Positions 1 through 8,200 of a stretch of DNA of 33,121 nt are shown here, in pieces. The stretch is from assembly GCA_002482685.1 (NCBI GenBank), contig DLGL01000069.1:1-33121 (forward strand). Direction: 5' to 3'. Each line of letters opens with the position of its first letter. Position 1 is the first letter of the stretch. Below the pieces are notes generated by a model that saw only the letters and a list, made by a program, of their open reading frames with translations, was not told the origin of the DNA and did no database searches. The stretch is from Bacteriovoracaceae bacterium UBA7695. GTDB taxonomy: Bacteria > Bdellovibrionota > Bacteriovoracia > Bacteriovoracales > Bacteriovoracaceae. Position numbers and translations under genes: made by a program.

Positions 1-802
1 GCCCGAACTACCCGAAGTCGAAACCATCAAATCCCAACTCTCCCACTATCTCCCTCTCTCGGTAGCTTCCATCTCTACGACCCCCGAACTCAAAAAAAAC
101 ATTCTCCATACCGACCTTAATCTCTTAGGCCGCACACTTATTGAAATTCGCAGGAAAGGAAAAATGCTTGATTTCGTTTTCGATGACAACTCTCATCTTC
201 TCTCCCACTTGGGAATGACGGGCACATGGCTCGTGGGTGAGACAATCAAAACAAGTAAGCACACTCATCTCATACTCAATTGCGGAAGCATCACCTTGGC
301 CTATGATGATCCCCGTCGTTTTGGACATATGTATTACTACCCTGCACTTGAGGCGAAACAAAAGCTTGCTGAGCTGGGCATGGATCTCTCTGATCCAGAC
401 TTCACTCTGGAATATCTGACGGCTTCTTTAAAGCGCTTTCCTGAACGAGCCTTGAAGGTAACCCTTCTCGATCAAAAACTCTTTGCAGGCTCAGGCAACT
501 ACATTGCCAATGAAATTTGTGCACGTTCCGCAATTCGTCCAACCCGAAGATGTAAACTGATTAAAAAAGAAGAGTTCCCCAAAATTTTCAAGGCCATTCA
601 TGAGGTCCTTGCTCCGGCCATTGCCTCTGGCGGGACAACCTTTCAGGGTGGCTACCGTGACTCTAGTGGCGAGAAAGGAATGGGTGTTCAGCACTTAGTT
701 GTTTTCTATCAAAAGATCTGCCAGATGTGTAAGATCACACCAGTTAAAAAAATCATCCTCGCGCAACGAGGAACTTACTACTGTCCGCACTGTCAAAAAT
801 AG
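1..802 (+). CDS. mutM: Formamidopyrimidine-DNA glycosylase (Fpg/MutM), start codon cut by window edge
   Basis: Bifunctional base-excision-repair glycosylase/AP lyase removing 8-oxoguanine and formamidopyrimidines. Base 1 is the G of the presumed ATG, and the next codons read PELPEVET, the invariant mature N-terminus whose Pro-2 is the Schiff-base nucleophile and Glu-3 the acid. Further Fpg landmarks are the conserved lysine in RKGKML (about residue 55), HLGMTG, DDPRRFG (the Arg/Phe void-filling loop that favours Fpg over Nei), the helix-two-turn-helix around GSGNYIANE, and a C-terminal zinc finger CQMC...CPHC ending in QRGTYYCPHCQK. The 267-residue length fits the family. Only AT of the start codon is missing, so the gene is otherwise complete. 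No terminator is obvious after it. Confidence 0.96.
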   Translation, partial: PELPEVETIKSQLSHYLPLSVASISTTPELKKNILHTDLNLLGRTLIEIRRKGKMLDFVFDDNSHLLSHLGMTGTWLVGETIKTSKHTHLILNCGSITLAYDDPRRFGHMYYYPALEAKQKLAELGMDLSDPDFTLEYLTASLKRFPERALKVTLLDQKLFAGSGNYIANEICARSAIRPTRRCKLIKKEEFPKIFKAIHEVLAPAIASGGTTFQGGYRDSSGEKGMGVQHLVVFYQKICQMCKITPVKKIILAQRGTYYCPHCQK

Positions 803-939
803 CCCTCTTGTAAGATAAAAAATTGAACTGCTGCCGACCACCTAGTTTTTCAAGTCAAATGACTCTTTGCGTCAGTGTAAATTTTATATTTCTTCTCTTA
901 CCACTCCCCGAACACAAACCGCTCATCTATAAATCCTGC

Positions 940-2076
940 ATGAAAAAGAACACTACACTTCTCTTTGCTGTATTCCTTATTCCTATGTCTGTTTTCGGAC
1001 AAGACTTCCCTACCCGTGTTAAGGAAGCCTATGCCTTAACTGATCACAACTACGATATTGATTGCGCCTACAATCGCAGCAAATCCTACAAACTGATTAC
1101 ACCTGTCTCAGACACACTTAAAAATCCCAACGAACTGACACGTCACTTTGTGGTTGAAAACGGAAGCCGCGAAATTCCGATGACTTTTACCCTGTCGCGA
1201 ATTGGCAGAAGACTGAGCTACGCCATTACTTTTGATAATACTCATACGACCCGGGCGAAATTTAAGGCCCGCAGCTTTTTGATCCCTCCTATCTTAGATG
1301 AGGAATTCAACAAAGAATTTGAAACAAACCGTATCGGTTGTTCAGTTAATTTCGCTTACGCACTTCCTGTGATCTTGCAGGATGATAACTACCACATCAA
1401 CGTGCACCCTCATACCGTCTACGATTTCCAGAATAGACTTAAAGAAGTGGTTGAAAGTTATTTGAATGATACCTCATACAAATCCATCATCATGCTTGAA
1501 GCAGATAATCTTCGGGGGAATAAAGTAGATGTTGACGATTTTTTTGATGGGATACAACCCCGTCTTCGCGCCAACAATTTAAGATCAAAACTTGAGAACG
1601 TGCCTCTTGAGACGACGTTAGTGGTATCTCCAGCAGGAAATAACCGCTTCCAGATGGACGCTCAAAACGAAATCAATGTGACCTTTACAGGCGGAAATCA
1701 TAACTACTGCATCTGGAATAATGCCCGCAATATTCTTGTGAGTTTAATGAACAGCAAAAACGCTCCAAAGCTGAATTTTCACTACGACACCAATGCCTTA
1801 GTTGCGCAACAAGATGGGATGGAAGGCGAAGGTATCAATTTCACTACGGCAAGCGTTTACAGAAATAATCTCTTGGTAGAATTACTCTCCAAAGAACTTA
1901 CGCAGAAAAGTTATCATGCGGCCTATCTTCTGCATTTTCGCGAAGATTTTGCCAAGCAGTTCTCAAGCATGTACCGGACATTCACCATTCACTACGATGC
2001 TCCCGGATTTAAGGAGAGCTTCACAATGAATGGAGACGGAATCAAAGATCTGGAAGTTAGTTTTAATTACTACTAG
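940..2076 (+). CDS. Secreted hypothetical protein, 378 aa
   Basis: Unrecognised exported protein. I choose ATG 940 over the upstream TTG at 823 because it starts a classical signal peptide (MKKNTTLLFAVFLIPMSVFG, probable cleavage before QDF), whereas the longer reading would bury it behind about 39 residues. No strong Shine-Dalgarno precedes 940, so the start is not certain. The mature part is mixed alpha/beta with few cysteines (DIDCAY, IGCSVNF, NYCIWN) and no membrane helix. A central stretch (VVSPAGNNRFQMDAQNE and on) is followed by a glycine/asparagine-rich segment. It converges on the next gene: the two stop codons overlap by 4 bp. Likely periplasmic; function unknown. Confidence 0.8.
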   Translation: MKKNTTLLFAVFLIPMSVFGQDFPTRVKEAYALTDHNYDIDCAYNRSKSYKLITPVSDTLKNPNELTRHFVVENGSREIPMTFTLSRIGRRLSYAITFDNTHTTRAKFKARSFLIPPILDEEFNKEFETNRIGCSVNFAYALPVILQDDNYHINVHPHTVYDFQNRLKEVVESYLNDTSYKSIIMLEADNLRGNKVDVDDFFDGIQPRLRANNLRSKLENVPLETTLVVSPAGNNRFQMDAQNEINVTFTGGNHNYCIWNNARNILVSLMNSKNAPKLNFHYDTNALVAQQDGMEGEGINFTTASVYRNNLLVELLSKELTQKSYHAAYLLHFREDFAKQFSSMYRTFTIHYDAPGFKESFTMNGDGIKDLEVSFNYY

Positions 2077-2522
2077 ATTTGAGAGCATAGATGCGCTGGT
2101 CTGATCGTAAAGGCTGGCGTACAAGTTGTGATCCATTCGCCATTCTTGTAGTGGGCAAATCCATAAATCCAGTCAATTTTTTTAATCGAATCATCCAGTG
2201 GATATTCATCTGCAAAAACTGCTGATTCATTATTATCGACAAAATAGCACCAACCGTACGCCCTCATTTCTGTATCAGAGAGCACTTCCAGTGCGGCATC
2301 TCCCACAGGGGTCTTGTAGATGCTATTTATGCCACGTTCATTTCCTTCAAAAGGAATTTTATTTTTCGTCAAAAAATGGATGGTTAGATCCCCTACGTTT
2401 TCAAACTTTATTGCGTAGTTTTGCGAGATAATAGGCTTTTTATCACAAGGCCCCACAACCGAGATCATAACGGCAGAAGCAGTTTGCGAAACGATAAGAC
2501 CAAGAAGTGCGATGGTTTTCAA
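2073..2522 (-). CDS. Small secreted protein, possibly DUF4430-like
   Basis: A 149-residue exported protein. The start is TTG (2520-2522), supported by GAGG 7-8 bp upstream and by a signal peptide MKTIALLGLIVSQTASA followed by VMISV. The core VGDAALEVLSDTEMRAYGWC, then YFVDN, ADEYPLDDSIKKIDWIYGFA and YKNGEW, resembles the DUF4430/transcobalamin-like beta-grasp fold (motifs YGWCY, Y-x-L-x-D, I-x-W-x-Y-G); this is from memory and unconfirmed. Cysteines at CDKK, GWCY, TTCTP and HLCSQ could form two disulfides. It starts only 11 bp after the stop of the upstream oxygenase gene on the same strand, so the two are probably cotranscribed. Confidence 0.8.
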   Translation of the reverse strand: MKTIALLGLIVSQTASAVMISVVGPCDKKPIISQNYAIKFENVGDLTIHFLTKNKIPFEGNERGINSIYKTPVGDAALEVLSDTEMRAYGWCYFVDNNESAVFADEYPLDDSIKKIDWIYGFAHYKNGEWITTCTPAFTIRPAHLCSQI

Positions 2523-2533
2523 AATGACCTCAA

Positions 2534-3409
2534 TTAGGGTTCAGTGGCATTAAGGATATCTTCAGCTCGCCAGTTTGGAAGATCTTCTACCAAACTCCCT
2601 AATAGATAATCAAACTTATCCTGCACTATTTTGCGCTTTTGGGGATTAGAAACACCATCGGCCGTCTCGCGCCACTCAGGTGATAAGCTTAATCGGCTTC
2701 TCAAGGCCGCCGTGAAGAGATCAATCCATGTTGGTGCCGTAAGGGTAAAGTTCAAAGCTAAGGCATCGCCTTCAGCTTCTGTGGAATGCCAGGCACCCCG
2801 GGGTACATATAACAGGGATCCTGGTGTGAGTTCAAAAACCTGGACCTCTTCCGGCATAGTTCCGGGTAACGGCACTTCCAGGTATCCCATCATTTCCGGA
2901 TCAGGCTCCTGCCCCATAGTGTGCCGGGTAAGAGGATTTTTTAAATGCTCGTTGCGGGCCACGGTCCAGATTTTTGTTCCATGAAGCTGTAGTACAAAGT
3001 TGATATTCTGGTCAAAGTGGGCCGCAGTCCCTTTGCCATCAGGTGTGGCATAAACTAAGCAACGCCCGTAAGTGAGGGCAGAAACACCAAGCTCCTGCTT
3101 AAGGTGCTCCAGGCATTGTGATAACTCAGCTGACAGATGATGGGCCTCATTAAAGAGAAGCCCCATCCCTTGGTCAAAAAAAGATCTCGCCTCTTGGGGA
3201 GTGGTATCCAGAGAACTGATTTCGTCGCGCAAATCCGGCAGATGAACCTGTACTGAACCTGTCCAGAACTGAAGAAGATCATCCAGGGATTTTAAAAAAG
3301 GCATCGATTTTATTTGATCAAAAACAGCAGGATCAATTTGAGAAACCATATGAGCTTCATTGGCCGCATACTTCTCTAAAAGTCCCATACTCGAGAGGTT
3401 AATTTTCAT
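2534..3409 (-). CDS. Cupin-4/JmjC-type 2-oxoglutarate oxygenase (ribosomal-oxygenase-like)
   Basis: A 291-residue member of the cupin_4 (PF08007) group, Fe(II)/2-oxoglutarate hydroxylases that include the bacterial ribosomal-protein arginine hydroxylase RoxA/YcfD and eukaryotic NO66/MINA53. The iron-binding facial triad is visible: H131-x-D133 in AAHFDQN and H208 in YVPRGAWHST. The typical core also appears: INFVLQLHGTKIWTV, then a turn and PGSLLYVPRGAWH. At 291 aa it is shorter than YcfD (about 370), mainly in the C-terminal region. The start ATG 3409 is preceded by AGGGAA. Cytosolic, no signal peptide. The substrate cannot be read from sequence; ribosomal-protein hydroxylation is inference from the family. 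Confidence 0.85.
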   Translation of the reverse strand: MKINLSSMGLLEKYAANEAHMVSQIDPAVFDQIKSMPFLKSLDDLLQFWTGSVQVHLPDLRDEISSLDTTPQEARSFFDQGMGLLFNEAHHLSAELSQCLEHLKQELGVSALTYGRCLVYATPDGKGTAAHFDQNINFVLQLHGTKIWTVARNEHLKNPLTRHTMGQEPDPEMMGYLEVPLPGTMPEEVQVFELTPGSLLYVPRGAWHSTEAEGDALALNFTLTAPTWIDLFTAALRSRLSLSPEWRETADGVSNPQKRKIVQDKFDYLLGSLVEDLPNWRAEDILNATEP

Positions 3410-3453
3410 TTCCCTAATCTAGCAAAACAATCTGGTTTTAAATAGACTCAGAT

Positions 3454-3484
3454 TTAAAAAAAGAGGCCACATATAGTGGCCTCT
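3454..3484 (-). terminator. Rho-independent terminator of the small minus-strand gene
   Basis: Perfect 9-bp stem AGAGGCCAC (3462-3470) / GTGGCCTCT (3476-3484) with loop ATATA. On the minus strand it is followed directly by a run of seven T (plus-strand A run 3455-3462). It lies about 40 bp beyond the stop of the 46-codon gene at 3525-3665. There is no T run on the plus side, so it acts on the minus strand only. It also insulates the downstream oxygenase gene. Confidence 0.85.
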
Positions 3485-3524
3485 CATATGACTCATCCTA
3501 AGTCATTCTTAAGCTATAACTGAT

Positions 3525-3665
3525 TCATTTATTTGGATCGTCCTTGATCACACACTCTTCATTAGTTGTTGATGATGATGTCGTACTAGAAGTATCCTGA
3601 GCACTTACCAGCTGGATGTGAAAAATAAAAAGACTGGTAATAGTTAACAATAAAAGTTTTTTCAT
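3525..3665 (-). CDS. 46-residue secreted Ser/Thr-rich peptide
   Basis: Short gene read directly from the minus strand: ATG 3663-3665, stop TGA 3525-3527. The product opens with a strong signal peptide (MKKLLLLTITSLFIFHIQLV then SA, cleavage before QD). The mature part is only about 24 residues: a Ser/Thr run (TSSTTSSSTT) followed by an acidic tail with one cysteine (NEECVIKDDPNK). A GAGG lies 5-7 bp upstream of the start and a strong terminator sits about 40 bp downstream, so it looks like an autonomous transcription unit rather than chance. Function unknown. Similar Ser-rich tails occur on the secreted protein at 16643-17011. Confidence 0.7.
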   Translation of the reverse strand: MKKLLLLTITSLFIFHIQLVSAQDTSSTTSSSTTNEECVIKDDPNK

Positions 3666-3774
3666 TCAAACCTCGGGGAAGAATTTGTCTTAAATAAGAT
3701 TCTCATCGATCCAACCTTTTATCTACCTAAACATACCAGAGCAAAACTCAAATTAAGTTTGATAAAAATGGATC

Positions 3775-3802
3775 TTGAAAGTTTTCCTTTTTATCCTATT
3801 AG
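3775..3802 (+). promoter_or_regulatory. Candidate sigma-70 promoter for the SpoIIAA-like gene
   Basis: TTGAAA (3775-3780), a 16-bp spacer, then TATTAG (3797-3802), about 26 bp upstream of ATG 3828. The -35 is a good match (5/6) and the -10 only fair (4/6). Placement relative to the ribosome-binding site is plausible. Confidence 0.35.
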
Positions 3803-3827
3803 GTGAGGACTTTTCAGGAGGTACTTT

Positions 3828-4184
3828 ATGATTCAGGTAGAATTAAAAGACAAAAACACTGTAGAGCTTAATATGAAAGGAGAAGTGACGGCCGGTGATT
3901 ACCAGAGGATCAAACCTAAATTAGAAAAACTTTTTAAGGAGCACGGGAAGATGAAATTTTTAATCATTTTAGATGATTTAAAGAAGTTCACCCTGGGGGC
4001 GGCCTATGAAGATATCAAATTTGATCTGCAAAACTTAAAAGATGTGGGAACCACAGCGATAGTCGGAAATAAAACCAATCAGGCCCTCCTTACGAAATTC
4101 ATCAACGTTATCTTCCCAGAAAAAGTTGAGTTTTTTGAAAGTAAAAATCTTAAGGGAGCTCTTAAATGGTTGAGCCACTATTAG
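3828..4184 (+). CDS. SpoIIAA/STAS-like cytosolic protein
   Basis: A 118-residue protein matching the SpoIIAA-like/STAS (PF11964) pattern: an N-terminal beta hairpin (VELKDKNTVELNMKGEVTAG), the helix DYQRIKPKLEKLFKEHGK, a strand KFLIILDDL, and a later AIVGNKTNQALLTKFINV helix followed by KVEFFESKNLKGALKWL, which closes the fold. No signal peptide or membrane segment. The ribosome-binding site is a near-perfect AGGAGGT 6 bp before ATG. Such proteins are often regulatory or stress-related, but the partner and role are unknown here. Monocistronic by spacing. Confidence 0.85.
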   Translation: MIQVELKDKNTVELNMKGEVTAGDYQRIKPKLEKLFKEHGKMKFLIILDDLKKFTLGAAYEDIKFDLQNLKDVGTTAIVGNKTNQALLTKFINVIFPEKVEFFESKNLKGALKWLSHY

Positions 4185-4248
4185 TTTCGGGGAAGATTGG
4201 CGACCCGTAAGTACCAGATTTCCCTAGGCATTTTTTTCCTCCGGAGGA

Positions 4249-4350
4249 TCAACGCAAGTAGTTCTCACAAGTTGCAAAGACCTTGAGTTTGGCATCGTTG
4301 TCGCAAAGACAAAGCTTGCAAGCAGTCGCTTTAGACTGATAAAAGAACAA
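4249..4350 (-). CDS. Possible 33-residue cysteine-rich ORF (weak)
   Basis: On the minus strand, in the gap between the STAS-like gene and the glycosyltransferase fragment, a short frame runs from TTG 4350 to TGA 4249 and contains ACKLCLCDNDAKLK followed by ATCENYLR. That is four cysteines in 23 residues, reminiscent of a zinc knuckle. No ATG and no clear Shine-Dalgarno precede it, and it overlaps the candidate promoter of the plus-strand gene. It may be chance or the tail of a decayed gene. Confidence 0.2.
   Translation of the reverse strand: MFFYQSKATACKLCLCDNDAKLKVFATCENYLR
4316..4343 (+). promoter_or_regulatory. Candidate promoter for the glycosyltransferase fragment
   Basis: TTGCAA (4316-4321), a 16-bp spacer, then GATAAA (4338-4343), about 20 bp before ATG 4364. 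Ribosome-binding site AAGGA at 4350-4354. Reasonable but not strong. Confidence 0.35.
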
Positions 4351-4363
4351 AGGAATTGCTCTT

Positions 4364-4933
4364 ATGAAAAAACTAGAAAGTGTCTCAGACGTTATCGTAT
4401 TCTCTTCTCACTCATATGGATCTGATGAGGTAAGAACGACTCATCTCATGAATCAATTTGTCGCGAATAAAAGAGTTTTCTTTTTTGAATCTCCCATAAT
4501 TGGTGTCTCCTCGGTACCTACCTATTTTCTGAGAAAAGGCGATCACGAAGTGACTGTGATCCAACCATACTTGCCGGGTGAGACTTCCGTTTTTGAGCAG
4601 AAAGAGGCCCTCCTTAATATCCTTAAAGAGTTTATTCATGATGAGAACATCACTCATTATGCCATCTGGACCGATACACCTAAGACCATGCCATTTGTGA
4701 GAAAACTGAGTGCCGATGTCATTGTGTATGACTGTCTTAGTTGTTACTTACAGAAGATGCCAGAGCTTGAAAAAGAGCTTTTTGAATACGCAGATGTCGT
4801 TCTGACTTCAGGGATGAAAAACAAGCCAGATAAAATTGAGACTCCACTTCATGATGAAGAGAGTGAGCTTCCTGCAAATGTCCTTCACATCATTCCCAGC
4901 CTGAAGCGGGAAACAAATTACTCATCTCACTAA
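4364..4933 (+). CDS. Orphan N-terminal half of a GT-B glycosyltransferase-like protein
   Basis: A 189-residue cytosolic protein. The opening DVIVFSSHSYGSDEVRTTHL followed by ANKRVFFFESP resembles the first Rossmann half of GT-B enzymes (pattern SHLRW...RPQ.L...RVLFVEEP). The later DVIVYDCLSCYLQKMPELEK followed by YADVVLTSG corresponds to their central YD-x(n)-ADLVFTGG segment. Full-length relatives are about 370-400 residues; here the chain stops just after this point with a Glu-rich tail, so the nucleotide-sugar-binding C-terminal half is absent. A terminator follows immediately, so this looks like a settled short gene rather than a fresh frameshift. Its place just upstream of the glucan synthase may be coincidence. 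Catalytic activity alone is unlikely. Confidence 0.6.
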   Translation: MKKLESVSDVIVFSSHSYGSDEVRTTHLMNQFVANKRVFFFESPIIGVSSVPTYFLRKGDHEVTVIQPYLPGETSVFEQKEALLNILKEFIHDENITHYAIWTDTPKTMPFVRKLSADVIVYDCLSCYLQKMPELEKELFEYADVVLTSGMKNKPDKIETPLHDEESELPANVLHIIPSLKRETNYSSH

Positions 4934-4949
4934 AATTGTTTCACAAATA

Positions 4950-4993
4950 AAGAAGCCTCCTTTTTCACTTTCATGAATCAGGAGGCTTCTTTT
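4950..4993 (+). terminator. Rho-independent terminator after the glycosyltransferase fragment
   Basis: 12-bp perfect stem AAGAAGCCTCCT (4950-4961) / AGGAGGCTTCTT (4980-4991) with an 18-nt loop and a short T run. It starts 16 bp after the stop codon. Confidence 0.85.
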
Positions 4994-5243
4994 ACGGTAC
5001 TCGGAATTACCTCTCGCTTTCAGGGATTACTCCAATCAGCTCACGGCTTTTCTTCGTGCTTTCATCTCTAAAGAAAATCTTTTCGAGATACAACTAGCTT
5101 AAGCCTTGTGCGCGTCATAGGAAAATGGATTTTTCCTTAAGATTTATCAATCTTTTCCATGGCTTGATTCATGCAGCAATTGACGGGTTTGTGTGTTTAA
5201 TGCACTAAAATGAGTCAGAATTCACCACTATCGGAGTCTCGGA
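4994..5243. other. Intergenic leader upstream of the glucan synthase
   Basis: No ORF. It holds two small hairpins, AGGAAAA/TTTTCCT (5119-5137) and AAGATT/AATCTT (5138-5153), and a possible but badly spaced promoter, TTGACG (5180-5185) with TAAAAT (5206-5211) 20 bp apart. GGAG at 5234-5237 precedes the glucan-synthase ATG. Confidence 0.4.
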
Positions 5244-8200
5244 ATGCTTATTGCCTCAAAGAAATCTACCCCTATCGACTATGCCAAATTTTCTGCCCAG
5301 CTGATTGAAGATGATAAAAATAAAAGTGACATGGCCAATCTGGAACGACTTGAAGCCTATGCACTTCATCTGGCGCAGAATGTTCAGCTTGAGGCCGATG
5401 TTAAAAACGGAAAAAATCTTCTTCCAGAAGTTATTGAAAATAGCGAAGAGCTCCTGAACTCTTATTTGACACTCACAAAAGAAACAACATCCACACTCAT
5501 GACTCCGGCCACGGAATGGTTTCTGGATAACTTTCATATCATCGAAGATCAGTTAAGAAGCATCAAAAGAGATCTACCAGAAGATTATTACCGGGAATTA
5601 CCAAAAATAAAAACCGGTGAATTCGCTGGCTACCCGAGAGTCTACGCCATCGCTCATTCGATCGTGGGCCGCAGTGATGCGCGACTTGATATCGAAAATA
5701 TTAAAACCTTCATTAATGCCTTTCAAAACCACATGCCTCTAACCATCGGTGAGCTTTGGGCGGTGGCCATTACTTTAAGAATTTCACTCATCAAGCGAAT
5801 TCTGCCACTAGTTCAAAGAATCCATTTTTCTAAACTTCAAAGAGAGCATGCAAACAAACTTGCAGACGAACTTTTAGAAATGGTCGTCAAGAGTGAAAAT
5901 TCATCTGAAGACATTCTGGAGAAACTCTCTTCGCATCTGACCGAGATGGAGAACTTCAATCGTCCCTTTATTGTTCAACTTGTACAAAGACTTCGAGACC
6001 AGGATCCTGGGATTGCCAAGTCCATGGAGTGGTTAGAGGCTACATTAAAAAATTGCAAACTTAGCACGGGTGAAATCACCCAAATGGAGCATTACCGTCA
6101 GGCCGCTGATCAGGTTTCCATGGGGAACATCATCACAAGTATGCGGCTCTTTTCAATTATTGACTGGCATGATTTTTTTGAGGAAGTGAGCTTAGTCAAT
6201 CCTATCCTGGCACAGGATCCTGTTGAGATTTATAGCAACATGGATATTTCCACCCGGGACAGTTACCGTAAGGTGATAGAAAGAATTTCAAGACGAAGCA
6301 AGGCTTCCGAGATTGAAGTGGCTTCGACGGCGCTACATTTTTCTAAAAATACAAATAAACACATTGGATATTTTCTTTTGGATGATGGTGTGCAGGAGGT
6401 TGAGGCCCATTTAAGCTACCGGCCTCAAATAAAAGAGAGGCTCGTTCGTTTAGTGGATGAATCTCCGGCACTTATCTATTTTGGATCTATCACGGGGTTC
6501 ATGATACTTTTCATGGGTCTTTTTCTTCGTTTCTTCTTCGAGCATACTTCATCGACTCCTGCGGCAGTTGGTGTCTTTTTTCTCCTTTTAATCCCAGTAA
6601 GTGAACTTGCTCTAGGACTTGTGAACTACATCACTACCATCCTCAGAAGGCCAAAACGTCTGCCACGTATGGACTTTATGGAAGGTATCCCAACTGATGC
6701 CCGCAGCATGGTGGTGGTTCCTTGTTTATTTACAAATGAGGAAACTATCCGGGATCTCGCTCATAATCTTGAAGTACAGTACCTGGCCAACCAGGACGAT
6801 AATATTTTCTTTGCCCTCCTTGGTGATTTAAAAGATGCAGATACTGAATCCATTGATGGAGATGCGGCACTACTAACTCTTGCTCATGGATTAATTGAAG
6901 AACTTAACACCCGTTACGCCAAAGGCATGGAGCCGCGTTTTTACGCCTTTCACCGAGTAAGAATGTTTAATGAGGCCGAAGGTAAGTGGATGGGTTGGGA
7001 AAGAAAGCGCGGAAAAATCCATGAATTCAATAAACTCATTCAGGGCCAGACTGAAACCAGTTATCTGCCTCATAAACTTTCAGATGAATTAATCGGAACT
7101 TTTAAATACATCATCACACTGGATGCGGATACTCAACTGCCCTTGCAAAATGCCAGACGGCTCATAAGTACTATTTATCATCCCTTGAATCGGGCAGTTT
7201 ATAGCGAAACAGAAAACCGCATCGTTAAGGGATATGGAATTATCCAGCCCCGAATTGGTGTTTCCATGGTCTCGGCCGCAAAGACCCGCTTCTCACAGAT
7301 ATTTTCCGGTAACACCGGAATAGATCCCTATACCACAGCGGTCTCGGATGTTTATCAGGATCTTTTTGGTGAAGGAACTTTTACCGGCAAAGGTCTTTAT
7401 GAAATTGAATCCTTTGAAAAAGTTTTAAATAATCGCGTTCCAGAAAATACTATTTTAAGTCATGACCTATTTGAAGGCAGTTATGCCCGGGTTGGACTTG
7501 TAACAGACTTTGAATTAATCGATGACTATCCTTCAAACTTTGATACTTTTTCAAAACGCCAGCACCGCTGGACAAGAGGTGACTGGCAATTACTCCCTTG
7601 GCTTTTTTCAACAGTCAAAAATGCTCAAGGGATAAAGACAAAAAATAATCTTCCATTAGTTGCCCGTTGGAAAATTTTTGATAACTTAAGACGAAGTGTT
7701 CTCGCTCCTGTCACCCTCCTTTGGCTCTTCCTTGCCTGGACGATCCTTCCGGGACCAGCTCTTATCTGGACACTCATGGTAGTAATGACGATGAGTTTTC
7801 CGGTGTATGCCTCATCCCTTCAGGAGCTGATCAAGTCCTCTCAGATTCCATGGACTGAGCACTTAAGAAATACGGTCCGCTCAACCAGAATAAGAATTGA
7901 GCAGGTCTTTATGATGCTGGTTTATATGCCAGAGATGGCCCTCTCACACCTGGATGCCATCTTCCGGACTCTTCATCGGTTGAAAATTTCTCATAAAAAA
8001 ATGCTTGAATGGGTGAGCTTCTCTCAGACTCAATCTCAGAAGAGAAACACCTCCCTTATTCGTGATATCTTTTCTACAGGACCCATGGTGGCACTGACCT
8101 TAGGAGTGGCCATCTGTTTTATCAAACCTGACTCATTACTCATTGCCTTACCATTTCTTTTAAGTTGGATGCTCAGCCCCTACATCACTCTCGGAACTTC

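Noticed and set aside
823..939. N-terminal extension of the 378-aa secreted protein from TTG 823
   Set aside because: It would place about 39 residues before a clear signal peptide.
4250..4345. Cyclic-di-GMP (GEMM) riboswitch, suggested by repeated GCAAAG motifs
   Set aside because: The conserved helices and the receptor loop order cannot be fitted; only short motif resemblance.
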